A DNA stretch of 64,000 nucleotides from Parelaphostrongylus tenuis. Lineage: Eukaryota > Nematoda > Chromadorea > Rhabditida > Metastrongylidae. Below the pieces are notes generated by a model. It did not search any database. It had not been told where the DNA came from and saw only the letters and a list, made by a program, of their open reading frames with translations. Each line of letters starts with the position of its first letter. Positions within the stretch are counted from its first letter, which is position 1. A program made the translations under genes and the position numbers. Location of the stretch: positions 248,001-312,000 of the forward strand of contig JAHQIW010000141.1 in the NCBI GenBank assembly GCA_019055375.1, read 5' to 3'. This document shows positions 12,001 to 20,299 of the stretch, piece after piece.

Positions 12001-13164
12001 CTTAGGTGTATTGGAAACATCGTACCATTGCGTATATGCAGTAAAAACATTAGAAATTACAGAGCTCGTTCTCTAGACTATGAGAATCATTCGATAGCGT
12101 AAGATTCAGGATTCCAACGCTGTGCTTACTTACTGGAAAGGCCGTTTCTGCGGAGCGTAGCAGAGATAATAAGATTGGTTCACATACGCGAGCGAGTGCA
12201 CTTTAGTCAATTCACGGGCCGCGGATTGGGGCGGCAGGGGTGGAAGGGAGGGGGCAGGGAGGGCCGTCGCCATCATCGATCGATGGCGCCTAAGTGAAGC
12301 CCCACTTTTGTTATTCTATTGTGAATTGTCTTTTCGCTCTAAAAATATCCAGATCAAACGTCTGGCTAACACTAAAAGAGTTTGCCAACAGATTCATGTG
12401 CTTTTTGTGCTTCCAGCGAACTGATAGCCGATTCGCGCGGCCGATGTGAAACAAAATATCAATTCTTTTACAACACTGTGAATAGACTTTTCGGAAACCG
12501 ACCATGTACGGCGCTAGCTAGAGATTTAAGTTTTCGAATGGTTATCTATAATCTTATGAAAAGATTACTGTCCAGCGAAAGGAATTGGTTCTAGATCACG
12601 TGCCGTATAACGGAAAGTACCTATTTTACACGAGGAAAATGCAAAGAAAAAAAAACTGCAATGATGTAGAGTGGTGTGCAAAAACGTTTGCGTCAGGCGG
12701 GATTTGAACCCAGACCTTACCTTTCTAAAGAGTGGAGTGCAAACGAGCGTCTGTGGTGCAACCGTTTAGCACATGCTCCCGGAAAGATCAAAATCTGGGT
12801 TCAAATCCCGGCTGACGTAAACGTTTCTGCACACCACTCTACATCACTGGGTTTATTTGAACATCATAACACCGCAATCGGCGGTCAAATAAAATGATTT
12901 CCATTGATTATTTTAAAAAAACTGCTTCTTACCGTCAGACGCTGCACAAGCATGTTGAGATCCTCTTCCAGCTTTTTATCTTCCTCGCTCTAAAATTTGA
13001 ATAGTCAAACTTAATAGGAATCTCTATCTTATCGAGAACCGACGACACTTACCATCTCATCCTTCTTCTCATCTTTGCCACCTTTTTTCTTCTCATCTTT
13101 CTCTTTCAACTTCTCTTGCTCCTGAGTCTCCCTTCTCCTTCTCCTTTGTTGCTGCTACGACCAT
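1..13164 (-). CDS. rpn-1: 26S proteasome non-ATPase regulatory subunit 2 (Rpn1/PSMD2), 3' end cut by the window
   Basis: Rpn1 is the scaffold of the 19S regulatory particle base; it docks ubiquitin receptors and shuttle factors. Exons in transcript order (minus): 13053-13164, 12933-12989, 10915-11079, 10787-10865, 10280-10393, 7779-7842, 7605-7705, 6541-6699, 5521-5724, 5261-5413, 5100-5206, 4935-5032, 4202-4312, 3923-4121, 3747-3806, 2629-2742, 2095-2226, 1763-1948, 949-1023, 107-265, 1-42. Introns are GT-AG. Diagnostic segments include [86 protein letters not shown] and [16 protein letters not shown], which match PSMD2 in order and spacing, including the proteasome/cyclosome repeats. The N-terminus is Lys/Glu-rich, as in the family. 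Oddity: six exons (first, and those at 10787, 10280, 5521, 4202, 3747) each need a one-base correction to stay in frame. The start at 13164 assumes the first of these. A TTTTATAG acceptor-like site lies just upstream. The last ~80 codons are off the window. Family identity is certain; intactness is not. Confidence 0.95.
1147..1447 (+). repeat. GC-rich dispersed ~300-bp repeat, copy 1
   Basis: Blocks TTTAGCTGTTTTGTTCCC, AGCCGGGACTTC, CACCACATTAGAACAACCGC, GCCTTGCGACTAGTATCTAC and CCCAGAAACACCTCCCAGCC occur in the same order at 18899-19240 and, reversed, at 17155-17470. No ORF is conserved. Confidence 0.6.
2408..2523. repeat. Hairpin-forming inverted repeat in rpn-1 intron 16
   Basis: Arms of about 55 bp start CGCCAGGGCCATACACGCG and end CGTGTATGGCCCTGGCG, with GGAGGTCTC / GAGACCTCC and CGTCAGTAGC / GCTACCGACG inside and a few-base loop. 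GC-rich in an AT-rich intron, with no copy elsewhere in this window. Confidence 0.75.
2795..2975. repeat. Alternating purine-pyrimidine low-complexity tract
   Basis: Dense TA/TG/CA steps (ATACATACATACATA, CACATACGTACATATATG) over about 180 bp in rpn-1 intron 15. Only simple-sequence character is visible. Confidence 0.85.
3038..3492. mobile_element. Foldback MITE with long inverted ends, copy 1
   Basis: Left end TATGATTTTGGTATCGTCC, TATACAACTTGCCAATAG, GAGCTGTCGTGGG and AATGGCGCGTAGG recur inverted at the right end (GTGCGCCATTCATGCATGAG, CAAGACAGCTC, AAAATGCGCAATCC), with about 170 bp of unrelated DNA between arms. In rpn-1 intron 15. Confidence 0.7.
5980..6052. repeat. (AT)n microsatellite
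   Basis: About 70 bp of uninterrupted AT dinucleotides in rpn-1 intron 8. Tyr-Ile 'ORFs' on both strands here are artefacts. Confidence 0.98.
6075..6165 (-). repeat. tRNA-like unit beside an AT microsatellite
   Basis: Minus strand GGCGTCAGTAGTGCGACGGG, GTTAGAGC, then GATGCGGGTTCGAATTCCCC: good A and B boxes of the same family; the 3' acceptor side is mutated to TGGCGCG. In rpn-1 intron 8. Confidence 0.45.
7994..8243 (-). mobile_element. tRNA-derived SINE, copy 1
   Basis: Minus strand: tRNA-like head with GTGTCGCACACAAGG-type and GGTTCAATGTCGCGC (B box), a body with GGGTTGGTAAATTGGTAC and GATAGCAGC-type blocks, GCCACCGCGAGTCATTGTA, GAATGCATGGCGCATCCCGC, and the shared tail GAGCTTTATCCTTTTATC. 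Other copies at 10443, 11110, 26158, 27965, 29786 and 61246 share these blocks in the same order. Confidence 0.75.
8395..8785. repeat. Two separate degenerate tRNA-like units
   Basis: About 8405-8480 (minus) and 8690-8770 (plus) share the CCCTTTCC / TTCCGAGG-type centre and GGGTTTCACCTCCCG-type T arms of the tRNA-like family. Both are degraded, and no clear palindrome joins them. Confidence 0.3.
9002..9079 (-). repeat. tRNA-like unit of the GGCGTCA family
   Basis: Minus strand starts GGCGTCAG and ends CTGACGTC (seven-pair acceptor with one G-U), with A-box-like TAGTGCAAGGGATACAGCA and a short T arm GCGGATTCGCGAGTCCG. The anticodon loop lacks U33. Confidence 0.45.
9198..9851. mobile_element. 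Long-TIR MITE family, copy in rpn-1 intron 5
   Basis: A unit starting GACAAGAATTTTTTTATGGA with ATCATTCGAAAC and CGCTAG, ending inverted near 9851 as CTGCGAAAAATTCTTGTC. Related inverted pairs at 11686-12590, 17855-18755, 28675-29495 and 45970-46615 share ATTCGAAAGC, a GCGCTGTACGTGG-like block and AAAATAAAATTATG. Confidence 0.5.
10047..10122 (+). tRNA. tRNA-like sequence with nominal anticodon GGA, probably a tRNA-derived repeat
   Basis: GGCGTTAG at the 5' end pairs with CTGACGTC at the 3' end through Watson-Crick and G-U pairs. The anticodon stem CGCCC/GGGCG is perfect with a canonical seven-base loop CTGGAAA (U33, anticodon GGA, serine codon family). The T arm is GGGGTTCGAGTCCGG-like. The D arm is poor and no long variable arm is present, which argues against a functional tRNA-Ser. 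Several relatives in this window are clearly degenerate. Confidence 0.3.
10443..10735 (-). mobile_element. tRNA-derived SINE, copy 2
   Basis: Same block order on the minus strand, including GACTGGTCATGTCGGTAGAC, CAAGGCGAGTCATTGTAAAG, GCATTCAATCACCTCACGAT and an A-rich variant of the tail. In rpn-1 intron 4. Confidence 0.7.
11110..11360 (-). mobile_element. tRNA-derived SINE, copy 3, partly deleted
   Basis: Minus strand head AGTGTAGCGCAGTGGTTTGA and B box region present, with the CTTAATCCATGC region and GGGAATTGGTCAACATCG near the tail; the central body is shortened. Confidence 0.6.
11686..12590. mobile_element. Long-TIR MITE family, copy with nested palindrome
   Basis: Left CGGACAAGAACTTTTCATAG, GTTAGTAATCGTTCGAAAG; right GATTTAAGTTTTCGAATGGT and ATTACTGTCCAGCGAAAGG. 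The tRNA-like palindrome at 11849-12014 lies inside, suggesting nested insertion. Confidence 0.5.
11849..12014. repeat. Palindromic element carrying a tRNA-like unit (copy 1)
   Basis: Outer arms TACACCTAAGAGAATTGAGT and the matching right end form an inverted repeat. Inside, 11909-11977 (plus) resembles a tRNA: ACCTCGG pairs with CTGAGGT, D-arm-like TGGTATAGTGGTAGCA (A box), and a perfect GCGGG/CCCGC T arm with loop TACGACT. The anticodon arm is not canonical. Related to the copy at 15301 by its outer arms. Confidence 0.65.
12662..12846. repeat. Palindromic element of two opposed tRNA-like halves (copy 2)
   Basis: Left TGATGTAGAGTGGTGTGCA and right TGCACCACTCTACATCA-type ends pair over about 50 bp that include GGCGGGATTTGAACCC and GGGTTCAAATCCCGG, i.e. 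two head-to-head T-arm/B-box units ending in TGACG acceptor-like sequence. It lies in rpn-1 intron 2. Confidence 0.65.
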
Positions 13165-13589
13165 TCCCGCCTCTATAAAACTAACAAATAGCTTTATTTG
13201 ATCGGCATCAATACAATCGAAGATCACGATAACTGATAACAGAGCGATATACATCATTAACTAAGAGTCAATCAAGAGTGTTTATACAAATGGGTGTCTT
13301 TAATAGAGAGATATAAAGACTTAGATCACCGCTCGGAGCTGAGCTTGCAGTTGATTGCTTCAGTAAAAGTCCTACGACCTTTACAAAATCGCAATTAGTT
13401 GACAAATGCCTTTCCTCGTAGTATACATAGGTATCGATCGTTGCAAGGATATGCATTTCAAATGGGTTAAGCAACCCTTATGGCCCTTCTTTCCACTTGT
13501 TCAAGTGGTACATAACCCTTGAGCGATTGTATTTGCCACCACAAATAATATTTCTAAATGAACAAGCCCAACTCCACCTCCGACTAGAC

Positions 13590-14156
13590 CTATTTCTGAG
13601 CTGATTTGTTGAGTTTTCCCATAGACTTGACGAGTGATACCGGAGTGTAAAAGGACTTAGATCGTCCAGTTTGAATACGAAGTGGGCTCCATGTCTCTTC
13701 GAAGCGTCTCCGTAGATCATCCGGGCAACTTTTCAAAACAAATGCATTCTCATTTCTGTTCAGCCTGCTCGTCAACAGATTTTGCACTCCGGGCAAACAA
13801 TACACTTTAGCGGTATCTGCGTAATTTGTGAAGTAGAGACCAAGTGCGTTAGAGACGGCACTGGGACGAGGACATGACGAGTCGAAAAATACGACGAAAG
13901 GAGCACCTTCAACGATCTTCACTTGATCGATACACGCTTGAAGTCCAAATGCGACGCCTTCGTTACTGAAACCGGACGAATGACGTGAAGATTGTTCAGT
14001 CTGGAGGTCATTTCGGCTACCAATAGATTCCAAATAACTCATAACTTCTGAAAGCAATGCATTTGTCTTCTCAGCAGTCACATCCCGACATGAATTCCAT
14101 TCGAATTTGAGCGATGTCTTCAGGTAAGGTAGACCTCCTTTACGCTGTTTTCCCAT
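13590..14156 (-). CDS. 188-aa single-exon protein with a likely L7Ae/Rpp38-like RNA-binding fold
   Basis: The uninterrupted ORF begins MGKQRKGGLPYLK and ends KSAQK-stop. The middle (about residues 70-140) reads like an L7Ae/L30e-type domain: GLQACIDQVK, a hydrophobic strand FVVFFDSSCPRPSAVSNAL, then a helix and strand ending NENAFVLKS. The order and spacing resemble RNase P/MRP subunit p38 (Rpp38), so a role in tRNA or rRNA processing is an inference; I do not recognise it with certainty. The start is supported by a TTGATTTCAG acceptor-like site about 10 nt before the ATG, as expected for spliced-leader trans-splicing. It lies 426 bp upstream of rpn-1 on the same strand, a possible but unproven two-gene operon. 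No introns or frameshifts are seen. Alternative: an unrelated nematode-specific protein. Confidence 0.7.
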   Translation of the reverse strand: MGKQRKGGLPYLKTSLKFEWNSCRDVTAEKTNALLSEVMSYLESIGSRNDLQTEQSSRHSSGFSNEGVAFGLQACIDQVKIVEGAPFVVFFDSSCPRPSAVSNALGLYFTNYADTAKVYCLPGVQNLLTSRLNRNENAFVLKSCPDDLRRRFEETWSPLRIQTGRSKSFYTPVSLVKSMGKLNKSAQK

Positions 14157-14159
14157 TGT

Positions 14160-14172
14160 ATCCGACTGAAAT
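14160..14172 (-). promoter_or_regulatory. Putative trans-splice acceptor of the L7Ae-like gene
   Basis: Read on the minus strand, TTGATTTCAG precedes TCGGATACA and then the ATG of the 188-aa ORF. It matches the nematode TTTCAG consensus and supports the chosen start. Confidence 0.5.
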
Positions 14173-14256
14173 CAAGAGAATAAGAGCAATTATGACTAAT
14201 AATAACACTAATAGTGGCTGTGAGGTCTGTACAATTTTTGAGACTGGGATTAACAC

Positions 14257-14765
14257 TGTGTAATCTGGTGAACGCCGAGAATCCAGCCCAGGTTGGCAGG
14301 GAATCGCCGGGTGTTTCACGAACGTTATACAAACCGCATATAGGAGCAATGAATGAAAAGCCTCAGCCAGGAATCCAACCTTAACCTCGGTCGGTCGAGA
14401 ATTAAACCCCAGTGCCAGAAATCGAACCCGGGGCGGCCGGGAATCAAGCCCTAGTCGGTATGGAATCGGACGGGGATCGGTCGAGAATCGAATTCGGGTC
14501 TCCCACGAGTGGTTATACAAATCGTATATAGCCAGAAACAAATGAAAAGCCTCAGCCAAGAACCGAACCCGACTCGGCCGAATCAAACCCTGGCCGCTCG
14601 GGAATCAGTCCGGATTGGCAGGAAATCGAACCCGGGTCACACGCGAACGTTTTACGAATCGTAACAGGCGCAATAAATAAAAGGCCTTAGCCGGGAATCT
14701 AACCCGGGTCGCCACCAAAACTATAGAAATCGAACATAACCACCAGCAAACAAATGGAAAGCCTA
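14257..14765. repeat. Degenerate tandem array of about 20-bp B-box-like units in larger repeats
   Basis: At least 13 units of the type GGGAATCGAACCCGGGTCGG recur every ~20-23 bp. On the minus strand each reads close to GGTTCGATTCC, the RNA polymerase III internal B box. A longer unit (ACGAACGTTATACAAACCGC ... AAAAGCCTCAGCC) recurs at about 14315, 14506, 14642 and, weakly, 14710, giving uneven periods of roughly 190, 136 and 66 bp. It lies immediately upstream of the L7Ae-like gene. Confidence 0.75.
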
Positions 14766-15089
14766 CCAAGAGCAACTTTGATCGTTGTTTCCAATTGTAA
14801 CGCGCCGCAGACAAAGCTAAAATTCGAAATTGACGATCACTGTAAACTCTCTACGTATATACGACAAAATGGAGAGACATTTTATAGGGAAGCGTGGCTT
14901 TTTCACAAGGATCGATGTCGCACAAATCTGGGGCAGATGGAAATTTTAACCCTAGTGGGGTTTAAATGCATCGTAAATGGAAATTAACCGGAAAAACCAA
15001 TAAGATTGGATAGGATTCCTCTCCAGTCAAATGCTTTGCGTAGATGCATAATGCTGCAAGTGCATATCCGACAATATTGAGTGATGAGC

Positions 15090-15180
15090 AAAATTTTGCA
15101 TTCCCACTCGGGAATTGAACCAGCATTTCACCCTTTCCTCGGGGGCGTATGCTAACCGACTGCGCTACCGAGGCCCTTGT
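15090..15180 (-). repeat. tRNA-like unit with strong A box
   Basis: Minus strand GGGCCTCGGTAGCGCAGTCG then GTTAGCATACGC, and GCTGGTTCAATTCCCGAGT as T arm. The A and B boxes are good, but the acceptor ends do not pair over seven bases. Confidence 0.4.
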
Positions 15181-15300
15181 TCTCACAATAAAGTGAAATA
15201 TGCAGAAATGAAGGAAAATTAAATTGACCGTTTCTAAGTCGATTCAGGTGAGAGGCAAATATCTCTCTTCAACTGAGTCAACCGCTACTTCTCCAGTTTC

Positions 15301-15471
15301 CTAAGAGAATTGAGTGGTAGGCAAAAATCGGTCTCGAACGGGAGTTGAACCCGAGTTTCACCAACTACCGGAGGCCTATACATTCAGAGCGACTTCGTCC
15401 CCGGTATGGATGAAACGCGGATTCGACTCCCGTCTATGATCGAATTTTTGCCTACCACTCAATTCTCTTGA
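15301..15471. repeat. Palindromic element of two opposed tRNA-like halves (copy 3)
   Basis: Left CTAAGAGAATTGAGTGGTAG and right CTACCACTCAATTCTCTTG arms, then opposed GGGAGTTGAACCC and GATTCGACTCCCG T-arm-like segments around a short centre. Outer arms match copy 1, so this is one mobile family. Confidence 0.65.
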
Positions 15472-15749
15472 GAACATTTGGAACATAATTACACTGTCGA
15501 GAAAGCAGTATGAACATAGGAATTCTAGCGAGATACTCTTGGGGAAAGCAAAGTTTTCGTTTTAAAATACAAAAAATATAGCATGAAAACATGGCAATAC
15601 ACATGATGTGAAGAATTCGGACAAAAAGTCATCAGAATTTGAGAGTCGCCTCATATGTCCAAAAATATTGAGTAATAAATGAAATTGGACGTCGGGCGGA
15701 ACCGAACCCGCGCCTAATCCTATCCGGGTGCGCTTTTTCGCCCCAAAGC

Positions 15750-16800
15750 TTTATATACACTTCAACACTCTTGCATTTACAATTATGACGTCATAATACA
15801 GCTAGAGAAGCAGTAAAAACAATTATCATAGATTTTATTTATCTTCCATCTTGTGATAATTGGATGTAGCCCTGGGGTTAAATTAGAGGACCCTCTAAGA
15901 GAGTTTTATGGCTTGAGAAAAGTAGGCAACTTGTCATTACCGCGTCTAAATCAATCTGATCTACAGTCTAAAAGAAGCTATAACGAGAAGAAATGCGGTA
16001 AGCCCGCTTAAAGTAGCGAACGGGGTAGGGAACCCCCTAAGAAGCCCCCATGTCCATTTGGAACCATCTACGGCCCATTTAGGGTCCACGGGAAACCAGA
16101 CGACGGGAGAGTAGATCGTGAAGATTCTCCACTTAGCACCATCATTGAGAAAACGTTCAAAACTTGTGGGAAACTTGAAAATAGCTATAAAAGTCATCAG
16201 ATCTTGAAATTCAGGATCGTACGAGAAGAGGGTCCTGGAACGATTTCGTTACGGTCGATTGAGCAGCGCGAAACTCGTACCGGATTTCACCGGCAGCTAA
16301 ACGGTGAGGCGTCCGTCAGTGGCAGTTCCAGTAGTCCGCTCTGCCCTTCATTCGTCACCCTATAGTCATTGTTATCTACCCAACCAGTTGTGATCTCTGA
16401 TCTGCCGAATTAGCAAAGGCATTCGGGGTATTTGTGATCTATTTTGATTGCCCGGGACGAGTTTCACGTTGACCGGAGTACTTCTAGAATTCTATCCCAC
16501 TTTTTTGTTTCATTTGAAAATTTCCCTGCGACCTGCTGTCTGATTTTCTCGGCATCGAGGGCCTAGATCACTTTTTCTGTTGATGAGCAGAAGCCAAGGT
16601 TGTTGATAGTAGAGTTTATCGATCGTATCGATTCAATGCGTATTGATTACACGCTTCATATTGATCGAATTGATCTACTCAGGACAATATTTGCTGAAAT
16701 CGCGACGATTTTCCCCGATTCAGAGCCGTTCTCCCTCTTTAAGTCTCCCCCCCCCCCCTCCATCTCCCTTCCCTAATTTATTCATTTATAGACAAGCCGC
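15750..16800. other. Intergenic stretch without recognised gene
   Basis: No coding exon, RNA gene or repeat copy is recognised apart from a weak tRNA-like scrap near 15685-15740 and a poly-C run at 16747-16759. Confidence 0.5.
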
Positions 16801-16803
16801 ACA

Positions 16804-16863
16804 GCCCTACGGGGCCACGAGGTTTCGTCCCTCCCGCCTAAGAGGCTTCATCAGTGGTAGGGG
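16804..16863 (-). ncRNA. Hammerhead-ribozyme-like motif 1
   Basis: Minus strand: CCCTAC arm, ACCA, core CTGATGA (16848-16854), a GC-rich segment for stem II, CGAAAC (core GAAAC at 16822-16826), CTC, then GTGG and a closing GTAGGG arm complementary to the first. The order (stem I, CUGAUGA, stem II, GAAA, very short stem III, stem I) is that of type I hammerheads. Stem II pairing is imperfect and the usual CGTC is CCTC, so activity is doubtful. Confidence 0.4.
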
Positions 16864-17154
16864 AATTATGTAAGGCTTTTTTTTTTGGACTAGTTCACCC
16901 TGACTCGTGATTTTTTCTTACCATTCTTATTTATTATATCGTTATATTGTTCATACTTTAATTCTTATTATCTTACTACTTTTATTTGTTATATTAATTC
17001 GTTATTATTTGCTTCCTTTTACAATCCTTTTTTTACGGCTTATACGATTAACAGGCCGTTTTTTTTTTTGAGTATCCAAAAGAACTTGATGTGGCAGAGA
17101 GGCGCTTGCCAGCGTTTTTATAGCATTTACCAAGCCACCCTCCCAAATGGTATA

Positions 17155-17470
17155 CGGCCGCCTCATCGTGGTTGGGGGGATGTTGCTGGATGTTGGACTT
17201 CGAAACAGAGCGGGGAGTTCAACCCTCCCCACCAGCAGGACCACCCAAGCTGAGGAGGAGTCCGATGTTCCCGCCTGGAAGGCATAGCTAGGAGTAGATC
17301 GTACCAGGAGTGACCGCCGTCTTGGCAGCTACTAGTCGCAAGGTGGTAATCTCCTTCCGATCCCCAAAGGCCAGCGGCTGCTTCTGAGTGGTGACGACGT
17401 GAGGAAGGCCCGGCTAGGCTCACCTCGGGACTCTAAGGAACAAGGCAACCAAACCCGACCAGTTTGCCTG
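17155..17470 (-). repeat. GC-rich dispersed ~300-bp repeat, copy 2
   Basis: Minus strand: GGTGAGCCTAGCCGGGCCTT, CCTCACGTCGTCACCACTCA, ACCACCTTGCGACTAGTAGC, CAAGACGGCGGTCACTCC. Better preserved at its centre than copy 1. Confidence 0.6.
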
Positions 17471-17854
17471 TGCTGGGGCTCACGCTATCAGTGAAGACGG
17501 GCCATCCAAGAGTCAAGCTACCAATCTGTTCCCGACAAAGATTTCCATAATCTCTTTCTAGCAAAACTCCAGCTTGTCTTATTCTTCTACGTGTAGCCAG
17601 ATAGTTCAGGCGATTTCCCTGGGCACATTGATTCTGTCGAGTCCTATTTCCCCAAATGGGAAGTCCTCATTGGGGACTGGACTGGGCTGTGCAATTGTGC
17701 TATCCGACGTGTCTGATTGATGGACGAGTTCTCTCGTCTGACGGACGCATCGTGCTTCGTCATTGAGACTGTAATCCGTGTTGTCCGCGAACAGTGAAGG
17801 GCTTCTCGACCCTCAGCGTTTCGGAGGTCTTTTTTCGATTTAGAAGCCTTTTTT

Positions 17855-18755
17855 CCTAGAATTTTAGTAGTCGTTCGAAAGCCTAAATCTAGTCGACTTC
17901 AACAGTGTTCCTGGTCTCTGAAAAGGCTTTCCTCGTACGCTGTAGCAGCGAAAATAAAATTATGTTTCCCACTTTGTTTGCTCGGCTAAGGTCTATGGAC
18001 CGCTTTTTATTAGGCTATACTAGTGCTAATCCGATAGCGCAAATCTCGTTGATTCTGAAGCTAGGTTTGGTTTTCTGAAAGAGTCTTCATAGCGCGCTGT
18101 AAAAGCGAAAATAAAATTGAGTACCACATTTGGGTTTCTTTTCGCATATAAGAGGTAAATATGTGTAAAAATCATATGAACGTGTAGAGGAAATCGTGTT
18201 TCATCAGAGCAATAAGAAAAACCTAGTTTTTCTCCCAAAACAGAAAAAAAAACCCTTATTAGCCCTCTGTGGACTACAACAATCGACGTCGCAAGTGGCG
18301 CGCGAGTTTCGTTTTTCAGCAGGGATTTTTTTCTCCTTTAAAACGAGAATCACTCCAGATTCTTTTTACTACTCTCATAGAACACGATTTGCTCTACAAT
18401 TTCGTACACTTTTTGTGCATGTATATCCCTTATGTGCATGGAAAACTCCGCATGTGAAACATAGCTTTATTTTTGCTGTAACAGTGCGCTATGAAGATCT
18501 TTTCAAGAACCACTTCAATGCTCAAATTCCCCGACATTTGGGCTATCGAATGGGCCCAGTGAAGTCCAATGAAAAGCTATTTGCAGACCTTAGCTGAGCA
18601 GATAAGGCAAGCCGCGTGTGTAACAGCTTTAGTTTTGCTGCCACAGCTTCTTACGAAAGCCATTTTGAAAGCCGAGCAAAGTTTCGGAATTCCCAAAATT
18701 TGAGCTTTCGAATGATTACTTGGATTTCAAATGAAAATTTTTGTCCAGCGAAAAA
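17855..18755. mobile_element. Long-TIR MITE family, complex copy
   Basis: AGTAGTCGTTCGAAAGCC on the left and TTTGAGCTTTCGAATGATTA, TTTTTGTCCAGCGAAAAAAG on the right, with extra internal copies of the GCTGTAAAAGCGAAAATAAA block around 18100. Boundaries are approximate. Confidence 0.4.
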
Positions 18756-18898
18756 AGTCTGAAAATAAGGAGTCAAAATGACCCACATCGTCCGTAGAGG
18801 ATTAAAGTAACGACAATCGCACTCCACTTACGACATCGATTATACTTCCGTCCGCAAGCTTGAATACCTGAATGGTCTGTGTTCGCTGATAGTGTGGC

Positions 18899-19240
18899 CC
18901 AGCGCAGGAAAACTATGCTGCTTTAGCTGTTTTGTTCCCGGGAGTTCCGAGTTGACGACCCTAGCCGGGCTTCCTCACGTCGTGACCACATTAGAACAGT
19001 CGCCGGCCCTTGGGCGTCAGAGGTAGATTGCCACCTTGCGATTAGTTGCTACGAAGACGGGGATCATTCGTAGTACGGTTCACTTATATCTGTGCTTTCC
19101 GGATGGAAGCGTCAGACTCCTCAACTTGGGTGGCCCCGCTCAGGGGTTAAACTCCTGCTGTATTCGCAGTTTGACCCCCAGAAACACCTCTCAGCCACGT
19201 TGAAGTCGTGAATCATTCAGGAGAGGTGTCCGCGAAGGGT
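18899..19240 (+). repeat. GC-rich dispersed ~300-bp repeat, copy 3
   Basis: CTGCTTTAGCTGTTTTGTTC, CCTAGCCGGGCTTCCTCACG, TGACCACATTAGAACAGTCG, CACCTTGCGATTAGTTGCTA, CCAGAAACACCTCTCAGCCA. Confidence 0.6.
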
Positions 19241-20299
19241 TAAGGAAGTGAGACGATAATTAGCTAATGTGTCTCTTTATCGTCGTCCCCAGGATGGCGT
19301 TTTTCTGTTTCAAGCTTGTTCTGGATGCGACGCTTTTCTATTTTAAAGGACATTTTTATGTTTCTGCAACACACTTTTTTCATTAGTGTTTTTTTAGTAA
19401 CTCTGAAAGTATCCACAATGAGCTCAGCTGGCCGTTTCCTCTGATTTGGGCCTCCAGGTTCCTTATTTTTTATTCTTTACATCTACTGTATGCACTCCAG
19501 AAATTCTTGCGGCGAACTCGCCCCACACATCCACCGTCCAATAAGCCTTCCACATGTGAGTTTACCTGTTGCTTAGAGGGACTTCGCTGTTATTGTGAAT
19601 GTTGCTGAATGCTTGTCCAGTCGATTCGCCTCCCTTTGGTCTTGATGTTGCTGTAGTGAACCGTCGTTGCGTGAATTTCAGCAAGCGAGTTAGCCACGGG
19701 CAAGACCTACCAAGCTCTCGAATAAATGAGAGGTTTGTGAGTCCGAGGCGAGGTGCAGCCGTCACGGTGCCTAATGAGGGAAGGCATCGCTACCATTGCA
19801 CAAGGCCCTCTCTGACAGTGATACCAAGTTCATCAATATTTGTGCTAGTTTTTTTCGGTCTTTTTTCACTGTGCGGATCCCATTAGTTTTGTCATTCAGT
19901 CGTTTTCCTGTCATCTTCTCAAACGCCGTAGGATTGTGATTGAGCGCATCTCCTTCCTTTCTCGAGGGTAGCTTGGCTATTTCATTCCATAAGGCGTTCG
20001 TTCTTATTTGCCGGAGAGTGTTGTCAGGTAGAGTGCGGTCCCAGACGCGCCGCGACGAGCATTACAACCACTCGGCCATCGCGTGCCCTTTCTTCGTAAT
20101 CGTTATAAACCGAAGTTAGGCACCCAGAAGCGTTTTTCAGAGGGTCACGATGTTGGACTATTGGAACTGCTGTAAGAGGATGAACATCTCTGTATTTGAA
20201 TGAAGAAAGTGTCTGTTGAACGCTGCTTTATCTATGATTTTCGCATTCACCGATGTATTTCTCGTTTATTTCTTGAAATATTCTTCTTTCTCAAGTGTT

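Noticed and set aside
3747..13164. Programmed ribosomal frameshifting in rpn-1
   Set aside because: Six sites in different exons, of both signs and without slippery motifs or downstream structures; Rpn1 is not known to use frameshifting.
14140..14586. A 148-codon minus ORF across the tandem array
   Set aside because: It is a translation of the repeat units (recurring SRPPRVRFLA-type segments) and overlaps the L7Ae-like start.
14257..14765. CRISPR-like array
   Set aside because: Units are degenerate and contiguous, without unique spacers of constant length, in a eukaryotic genome.
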